Origin: Methanocalculus sp.
GTDB lineage: Archaea > Halobacteriota > Methanomicrobia > Methanomicrobiales > Methanocorpusculaceae
NCBI GenBank assembly: GCA_013329165.1
Contig: DUKV01000059.1
Location: 1-39,288, forward strand
DNA: 39,288 bases
Reading direction: 5' to 3'
The stretch's first letter is position 1. Every line of letters starts with the position of its first letter. Below the pieces are notes generated by a model, which saw only the letters and a list, made by a program, of their open reading frames with translations, was not told where the DNA came from and made no database searches. The position numbers and the translations under genes are program-made. This document shows positions 34,846 through 39,288 of this stretch, one piece after another.

Positions 34846-34995
34846 TGGAAAGATGATCTGCCGGGACTGGTAACGGAGTGAGGATTGACTCCTCGCTCCT
34901 CCGGGGTATATACGCTCATTCCTTTTTGATCAGAATATGTAAAGAAAGACTCATTCGTTTTGACCACGAACAATTCGAATAGATCCTCATTTGCA

Positions 34996-35030
34996 ACACT
35001 ATAATATACAATAGTAATAACTATTGTGTA
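34996..35030 (+). promoter_or_regulatory. Promoter and inverted-repeat operator of abiE
   Basis: CACTATAATAT (34997-35007) is TATA-like. ACAATAGT (35008-35015) and ACTATTGT (35020-35027) form a perfect eight-base inverted repeat around AATA, at the expected transcription start. AbiEi proteins in known systems repress their own operon by binding inverted repeats, so this is a likely operator. Confidence 0.6.
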
Positions 35031-35105
35031 CATAATTGGGAATGACTCTTGGACGCACATAATAACCTGAGATACCTCTTGAGCATTCCAGGTGGGAAGG
35101 ATATC

Positions 35106-35879
35106 ATGAGTATGCAACTTCTGAAGATGATGGCCCGCGAGGGGGAGGTCTTTACTATCGATCAGGTGCACGAAAAGACCGGGATACAAAAGGAGGTCTT
35201 GCGTGTAATCCTTTCCCGAATGGAGAAAGGAGGCTTATTAGAGAGGATAAAACGGGGCACCTATCTCATCATTCCACTCGCAAGCGAGAAAGGAAGATAC
35301 ACAATGCATGAATTTGCGCTTGCATCCCATCTCATCAGACCATATGCCATTGGCTACTGGAGTGCTCTTCACCATTATGGATTGACTGAGCAGATACCAG
35401 TGACTGTATTCATCCAGACAACTGCCCGATCAAAGAAGACCCTGATAGAGATACTCGGAATCACGTTCCGAATTATACGATTAAAGGAAGAGAAGCTCTT
35501 TGGACTTCGGAAGGAATGGATTGACGATGCTCAGGTTATTATCACCGATAAGGAGAAGACGATCATCGATTGTCTTGATAAGCCGCAGTATGCCGGCGGG
35601 ATCACCCTGGTTGCTCAGGCACTGGCCGCCCATCAGATGTCGGATACGTTTGATCTAAACAGAATGATCAGGTATGCAATTGATATTGGGAATTCAGCAG
35701 TTGTGCGGCGCCTCGGCTATCTGTCAGATACAATGGGGCTGGATATGGGCCGCACCCTTCCCCGGCCGGAGTCACACAATTATCTGCTCCTGGATCCGAC
35801 GATGCCAGCTGTTGGGAGGAAGAATCCCGCATGGAGGCTGGTGATCAATACCGATGTGACTGATGGAGCATTCGCATGA
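35106..35879 (+). CDS. abiEi: AbiEi-like antitoxin/transcriptional repressor
   Basis: About 257 residues. An N-terminal winged-helix DNA-binding domain (FTIDQVHEKTGIQKEVLRVI, LERIKRGTYLI) is followed by the AbiEi C-terminal antitoxin region (ASHLIRPYAIGYWSALHHYG, DKEKTIIDCLDKPQYAGG). Type IV abortive-infection antitoxins of this kind repress the operon and counter the AbiEii nucleotidyltransferase. ATG at 35106, preceded by GGAAGGATA, is chosen; a TTG at 35049 would extend it without a ribosome site. A truncated copy of its 3' end lies at 30541. Confidence 0.88.
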   Translation: MSMQLLKMMAREGEVFTIDQVHEKTGIQKEVLRVILSRMEKGGLLERIKRGTYLIIPLASEKGRYTMHEFALASHLIRPYAIGYWSALHHYGLTEQIPVTVFIQTTARSKKTLIEILGITFRIIRLKEEKLFGLRKEWIDDAQVIITDKEKTIIDCLDKPQYAGGITLVAQALAAHQMSDTFDLNRMIRYAIDIGNSAVVRRLGYLSDTMGLDMGRTLPRPESHNYLLLDPTMPAVGRKNPAWRLVINTDVTDGAFA

Positions 35880-36682
35880 TTCCTGCTCGCGAGATCAAGG
35901 AGATGGCGCGTGAATCCGGGGTTCCTGTATCAACGATAGAACGGGATTATGCGCAGAACTGGCTCCTTGCAGCTCTTGGCTCTCTTCCAATGGCTCTCAA
36001 GGGTGGAACCGGTATCAGAAAAGTGTATATCGAACAGTATCGGTTTTCAGATGATCTCGATTTCACCTTCCTTGAACCATTTGAGAGGATTGAAATTGCA
36101 ACCGCAGTTTCTCATGCGGTTCATTGGGTATATGAAGAGTGTGGCATTCGTTTTGAGGATGATATCGGGCTGATCAATACAAAAACCGGTTATAGGGCTA
36201 CAACCAGGTTTCGCATTCTATCAGGAAGTGCACTCTCGCCGATAAAGATCGATTTTGATCTGACACGCATGGATTATGAAGAGGTGTTACTTCCTGTTCA
36301 GAGAAGAGATATCTTCCATCCATATTCGGATAATCCGAAGGCTACTGTCCCCTCCTATTGTCTGGAAGAGATTATGGCTGAGAAGATCCGCTCAATCTTT
36401 CAACGTGTTCGGCCGCGGGATATTTATGATATCTGGCAACTGGATGAACGTGTGCGTTCAGAAGATGTAATGGCAATTCTTCAAAGAAAGTGTAAAGCGA
36501 AGGGCATAGTTTTAGATGCAGACATCTTGCACAATAAAGAAGAAAAGTTCAGATCAGCATGGAACAACTCATTGCGACATCAGATGAAACATGTCCCTGA
36601 ATTCAGTGTCGCATTTGAAACAACTCTTCTGAAGCTTGAAGAGTATTCTCATGAAGACACCTCAGAGCATCAATCCTCATGA
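35876..36682 (+). CDS. abiEii: AbiEii-like nucleotidyltransferase toxin
   Basis: 268 residues. Polymerase-beta-type nucleotidyltransferase motifs: LKGGTGIRK (42-50), FSDDLDFTF (57-65; Asp residues for metal), PIKIDFDLTR in the third motif, then EEIMAEKIRSIFQRVRPRDIYDIW typical of AbiEii/DUF1814. Relatives block growth by adding nucleotides to tRNA or other targets. The ATG overlaps the AbiEi stop (ATGA). It appears intact and complete. Confidence 0.92.
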   Translation: MIPAREIKEMARESGVPVSTIERDYAQNWLLAALGSLPMALKGGTGIRKVYIEQYRFSDDLDFTFLEPFERIEIATAVSHAVHWVYEECGIRFEDDIGLINTKTGYRATTRFRILSGSALSPIKIDFDLTRMDYEEVLLPVQRRDIFHPYSDNPKATVPSYCLEEIMAEKIRSIFQRVRPRDIYDIWQLDERVRSEDVMAILQRKCKAKGIVLDADILHNKEEKFRSAWNNSLRHQMKHVPEFSVAFETTLLKLEEYSHEDTSEHQSS

Positions 36683-36814
36683 TTCACAACTCTCCATTCA
36701 TGACTTTTCACCCTCTCTTCAGTTCATCAGAGACCGATCGTGTTTCCATACATGAGTTTCGTCGCCGTACGAAAAAGCCGAAATTCAAACCAATGTCCGA
36801 ATTTTGTCACCTCC

Positions 36815-37155
36815 GCCCCGCCGGGAGGATATATGCGCTTTCAGCGCTCATGCTGTTGTACCGGGCCTCCATCAGATGCAGAATATCGAATCTGTGACGC
36901 GTCCTGCCGCTCCCATTCGAAGAGCAAAACACCGCACACCTGCTAGTCGCTGGCGTACCATCTCCTGCACAGCGCCTCTGTGGGCTTACCCTCACCCGAA
37001 CCAGGTACCAGTGCTCCCTGCGATTTATCCGGATCCCCCTGCTATCCTCACCCCTCCCTTCAGGTGAAGGAGGGCAGGGGGGATTGCCTTTGGGAGGAGT
37101 GTCACAGTCTGACAGATATCAAAGAGAGGTGGAGGCTGCCTGTAAGCGCTTGTCT
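36815..37155. repeat. Dispersed repeat, copy E
   Basis: About 341 bases, nearly identical to copy A across CACCGCACACCTGCTAGTCG and the C-rich/G-rich stem, ending GCCTGTAAGCGCTTGTCTGT like copy D. It begins with GCCCCGCCGGGAGG. It sits between the intact abiE pair and the broken HEPN gene; 36683-36814 and 37156-37271 show nothing else. Confidence 0.85.
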
Positions 37156-37271
37156 GTCTGGCATATTTCAGATAATGTGTCGCATAAGAATGGGTGTGAA
37201 AGATGGATGTCTCACAACTTCCCTCCCGGGTGATGTCAGGGAGCCGGTGGCCGGGAGAGGAACCTGGCATC

Positions 37272-37364
37272 TTATTCCGGCAGATGTTTCTTCACCAGCT
37301 GAACGCTCTCCTCCATTTCGATAAGCTTTGTCCGGATCAGTGTATCCCTGACAACACCAATCAT
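37272..37364 (-). pseudogene. HEPN (DUF86-like) toxin gene cut to 30 codons
   Basis: Begins by ATGA overlap with the MNT gene and reads MIGVVRDTLIRTKLIEMEES then VQLVKKHLPE before a TAA. This is the first helix typical of HEPN toxins paired with MNT. The rest of the domain, including the RxxxxH active site, is absent: downstream sequence no longer encodes it and repeat copy E starts about 115 bases on. Confidence 0.75.
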
Positions 37365-37768
37365 ACCATCGCCTCTTTTCCGATATAGTCGTAGAAACGG
37401 TGTTTGAAGTTATCGAATTCCCTGATTGTCCGATACGCAACATCATACGCAAAACGCATATCCTTTGCATAGAGGAGACGGCCCCGGATGACCTCAATTC
37501 TGATGTAGAGCGGGAGATGTGAAAAGATCTGGATATCAATCCGGGAATCTGATAATTCTTTTATGCATGCAAACCGGAATCGTTCGGCCTCTGTGGTATC
37601 GCCATCATACCAGAGACAGAGATCGATATCCGAATCAGCCCGTGCCTGCCCCGCTGCAACGGATCCATAGAGGAAGATAAAACAGACGCGATCAAAGCCA
37701 TCGATAGCTTTGATACGCTTCAAGGCTTTGTCTGCGAGGTCTTCTGTGGGGGGCATGCAGGATCTCAT
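37361..37768 (-). CDS. MNT-type minimal nucleotidyltransferase antitoxin
   Basis: About 135 residues. The motif FLYGSVAAGQARADSDIDLC (GSxxxG...DxD) is that of MNT antitoxins, which in the family AMPylate the HEPN toxin; a later strand RIDIQIFSH supplies the third Asp. The partner HEPN gene is truncated. Start uncertain: ATG 37768 is used since an A/T-rich box lies upstream; ATGs at 37795, 37792, 37789 and 37756 are in frame. Confidence 0.85.
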   Translation of the reverse strand: MRSCMPPTEDLADKALKRIKAIDGFDRVCFIFLYGSVAAGQARADSDIDLCLWYDGDTTEAERFRFACIKELSDSRIDIQIFSHLPLYIRIEVIRGRLLYAKDMRFAYDVAYRTIREFDNFKHRFYDYIGKEAMV

Positions 37769-37811
37769 ATATACACAATGGGCCTTCATCATCATATGTA
37801 TTATTCGTCAA

Positions 37812-38048
37812 CTACTCCAGCGTGACTAGCGGGGCTTGCAATAGCGGTGTTTCAACATCCACCGTTGTAACTTCCCCAAGAATTCTGGCTTGTTCCTGTG
37901 TAACCTCAAGCACCAATTCAATGGCTTCTTTGATGTTCTCAAGTGCTTCTTCTTTCGTGTCACCCTCACTGATAGCTGCTGGAAGCTCCAGACACCGTAC
38001 AGTAAATCCACCTTCTTCTGCTGCCGCAAGAGCTACTGTATATTTCAT
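37812..38048 (-). CDS. HicB-like antitoxin, apparently orphan
   Basis: 78 residues: KYTVALAAAEEGGFTVRCLE, then EGDTKEEALENIKEAIELVL, a standard HicB/UPF0150 pattern. A TATA-like TTTAATATA (38071-38079, minus strand) lies about 25 bases upstream of the ATG, again suggesting a leaderless message. No HicA is adjacent; a PIN remnant lies on the other strand. Confidence 0.85.
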   Translation of the reverse strand: MKYTVALAAAEEGGFTVRCLELPAAISEGDTKEEALENIKEAIELVLEVTQEQARILGEVTTVDVETPLLQAPLVTLE

Positions 38049-38105
38049 AATTACTCATCGTTGTTTCGGGTATATTAAAGTTGATCCAAACAGATCTCTT
38101 TGTGA

Positions 38106-38237
38106 AGAGCCTGTCCAAAACAGGAGGAGAGGGGTGCGGAACTCTTTATCACGAACGATAGAGGGTTCACCAAGGTACGGGAAATTGAGATCCTCATCAT
38201 CGATGACCTGATCAAAAAAAGCAGACGAATAATCTGA
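38106..38237 (+). pseudogene. C-terminal remnant of a PIN-domain (VapC-like) toxin gene
   Basis: Frame reads GAELFITNDRGFTKVREIEI then LIIDDLIKKSRRII and stops. ITNDRGF with the following beta strand and DDL is the standard end of a PIN domain (the Asp is a metal ligand). The upstream part is missing, closed off by a stop at 38103-38105, so no functional nuclease can be made. The rest of 38238-38470 has no recognisable gene. Confidence 0.65.
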
Positions 38238-38473
38238 ATGCCCATACTCAAAAGGAAGCCCTATTTCAACACCGGCCTCTCGGACTTTATGAGCGGCCTG
38301 CGCTCAGCCGGGAAAGGAGTGCTGTGCCCGCCCCACCGTCGCCGTTCGCACCTGCTTCAAACCAGCCATATGAAATAGCAAGGAGGCCTTCTTCCTGCCA
38401 AACGATCCCTCAAACAGAACGGCACATCCAAATCAAAGCGCTTAATGTCTTGTATCCTGGATTCCCGCCAACT

Positions 38474-38670
38474 CATAACGATGAAAAAGTAAAGATGGCT
38501 TAATTGGAACCTAATTGCGATTTAGTTGCACAATTTACGGTTTTCGAAGCAAAATCTTTATCGTTATGCTTTGGAGCCACACATAACGAGGATAATTTTT
38601 AAAATTTGATAAATAAGGCTATTTCAAGATTTCAAATGAAATTCAGCCATTTCAATTTCACCTTGTTATG
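38474..38670. repeat. Four scattered CATAACGA-type sites in an AT-rich intergenic stretch
   Basis: CATAACGAT (38474-38482) and its complement ATCGTTATG (38560-38568) form a wide inverted repeat; CATAACGA recurs at 38582-38589 and the near-complement TTGTTATG at 38663-38670. The stretch is much richer in A/T than its surroundings and lies before the dehydrogenase fragment. Regulator binding is a guess. Confidence 0.45.
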
Positions 38671-38728
38671 TATACACGGGAATGCAGGTTGTATGCCAAC
38701 CATTACTTTAGAGGTGTTCAATTCAGGA

Positions 38729-38930
38729 ATGAAGAGCCAGGATCCCCCACAAACAACTGTCTGCGTCGTCGGCCTCGGGTATGTCGGGTACCCGCTCGCC
38801 TGCGTATTTGCCGAAAAGATCCAGACGATCGGCTATGATGTCGATGCAGGAAAGATCGCCGCTATTACTAATACCCCCGGCAACCGGATCGAGGCGACGA
38901 CCGACCCGGCCCGGATCCGGGAGGCGATTG
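38729..38930 (+). pseudogene. N-terminal fragment of a nucleotide-sugar dehydrogenase
   Basis: From the ATG at 38729 the frame gives TTVCVVGLGYVGYPLACVFAE (the NAD-binding GxGYxG motif of UDP-glucose/UDP-ManNAc dehydrogenases), IGYDVDAGKIAAI and RIEATTDPARIREA, matching about the first 65 residues of that family. Homology then stops. The frame stays open to the end of the window but with text unlike any dehydrogenase, and the sequence there belongs to another gene fragment in other frames. Confidence 0.75.
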
Positions 38931-38973
38931 CTGCGAAGGAAAGGGGGTTCAGGGATGGGTGTGTATACTGGCA

Positions 38974-39221
38974 CAGCACCACGACGTCGTCATCACCAAC
39001 GACCTCGCCACCGGGCCGGCCGGGTGAACATCGAGCACCTCCTCGATCATCCCCGGGTGATGTTCATCGAGGGGAGCATCACGGACCTCGACCTGCTCGC
39101 GGAGACGCGATGGGCCGAAGGGCTGAAGCAGGAGCACCCCAGGTACGAACAGAACTTGAGCACCGAAGGTGTGAACGTCCGGAACTTGAGAAACCCAGGG
39201 GTTTTGAGGGCGGAGCGGTGA
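38974..39221 (+). pseudogene. Fragment of an SDR sugar-epimerase gene, out of frame
   Basis: HHDVVITNDLATG (frame of 38974) followed, after a frame change near 39015, by RVNIEHLLDHPRVMFIEGSI then TDLDLLAE (frame ending at 39221) matches residues about 23-65 of the intact epimerase at 27586 (DHDITIIDNFATG, then FIEGSITDLELM). Both flanks of the enzyme are gone. The tail (VNVRNLRNPGVLRAER) is not epimerase. Confidence 0.7.
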
Positions 39222-39249
39222 ACCGCGCGAGGAGCTCCTCCCCGGTTCA
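39219..39249. repeat. GC-rich interrupted palindrome near the window end
   Basis: TGAACCG (39219-39225) pairs with CGGTTCA (39243-39249), enclosing the perfect 12-base palindrome GAGGAGCTCCTC (39229-39240). It makes a strong hairpin; whether it is a terminator or part of a mobile unit cannot be told, as the window ends 39 bases later. Confidence 0.6.
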
Positions 39250-39288
39250 CTCCAGCGCGCAGCCGTCACTCCGGGAGGAGGCGATCCC

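Noticed and set aside
30866..37155. CRISPR array
   Set aside because: Repeat units are hundreds of bases long, unevenly spaced and separated by genes; not a CRISPR layout.
38238..38378. 46-codon open frame (begins MPILKRKPYF) after the PIN remnant
   Set aside because: Starts directly after a stop with no ribosome site and no recognised similarity.
38931..39288. Open frame continuing from the dehydrogenase start to the window end
   Set aside because: Past about 38925 it is Arg/Pro/Ser-rich text with no dehydrogenase features, while another frame carries epimerase homology; the openness reflects high GC.

Overview
This is archaeal DNA, most likely from a methanogen of the class Methanomicrobia (order Methanomicrobiales is my best guess). 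The evidence is large secreted proteins with PKD, CARDB, cohesin-like and dockerin modules, poly-Gly and Thr/Pro linkers before a C-terminal membrane anchor, a DUF1616 membrane protein, a MoxR/DUF58/DUF4129 operon, A/T-rich TATA-like boxes about 25 bases before several starts (suggesting leaderless messages), and purine-rich GGAGG/GGTGATC ribosome sites elsewhere. The lineage is inferred from gene content; there is no rRNA in the window to prove it.

Region 1 (0.17-18.2 kb, all minus strand) is an extracellular assembly locus. Five of its seven genes carry cohesin-like and/or dockerin modules. Two of these are very large: a 1767-residue protein with a thioester-type motif (CPEQ) of the alpha-2-macroglobulin/complement class, and a 1683-residue subtilisin-like protease. 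Both have internal cohesin-like domains and a C-terminal dockerin. Other members are a cohesin-like protein with a membrane anchor (17436-18197), a large anchored PKD/cohesin-like protein (2528-5998), and two paralogues of one unnamed domain, one ending in a membrane anchor (169-1404) and one in a dockerin (1569-2351). The parts suggest a calcium-dependent, modular protease/thioester complex held at the cell surface.

Region 2 (18.35-27.5 kb) holds a DUF1616 protein; a tight seven-gene minus-strand operon (25737 down to 19361: small membrane protein, DUF4129 protein, DUF4350-like protein, MoxR ATPase, DUF58 protein, two small membrane proteins) with stop/start overlaps; a divergent small secreted protein; a roughly 500-base stretch with no clean gene; and a YdjM-like membrane hydrolase. 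An SDR-family sugar epimerase follows at 27586-28521.

Region 3 (28.7-38.2 kb) is a toxin-antitoxin and abortive-infection island in visible decay. Pairs that look whole are RelBE-like (28767-29264), a HicA-like toxin with an unusual antitoxin (31232-31950), and AbiEi/AbiEii (35106-36682). Around them lie antitoxins whose toxins are missing or broken: DUF104-like, two HicB-like, UPF0175 (its DUF3368 toxin has one amber stop at codon 23), and an MNT nucleotidyltransferase (its HEPN partner is cut to 30 codons). There is also a PIN-toxin C-terminal remnant and a truncated second copy of the abiE junction. Five copies of a roughly 200-380 base dispersed repeat are scattered between 30.87 and 37.16 kb, several next to damaged genes.

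Region 4 (38.7-39.29 kb) is a scrambled end: the N-terminal part of a nucleotide-sugar dehydrogenase runs into an out-of-frame fragment of a sugar epimerase. No tRNA, rRNA, CRISPR array or intact insertion sequence was seen.
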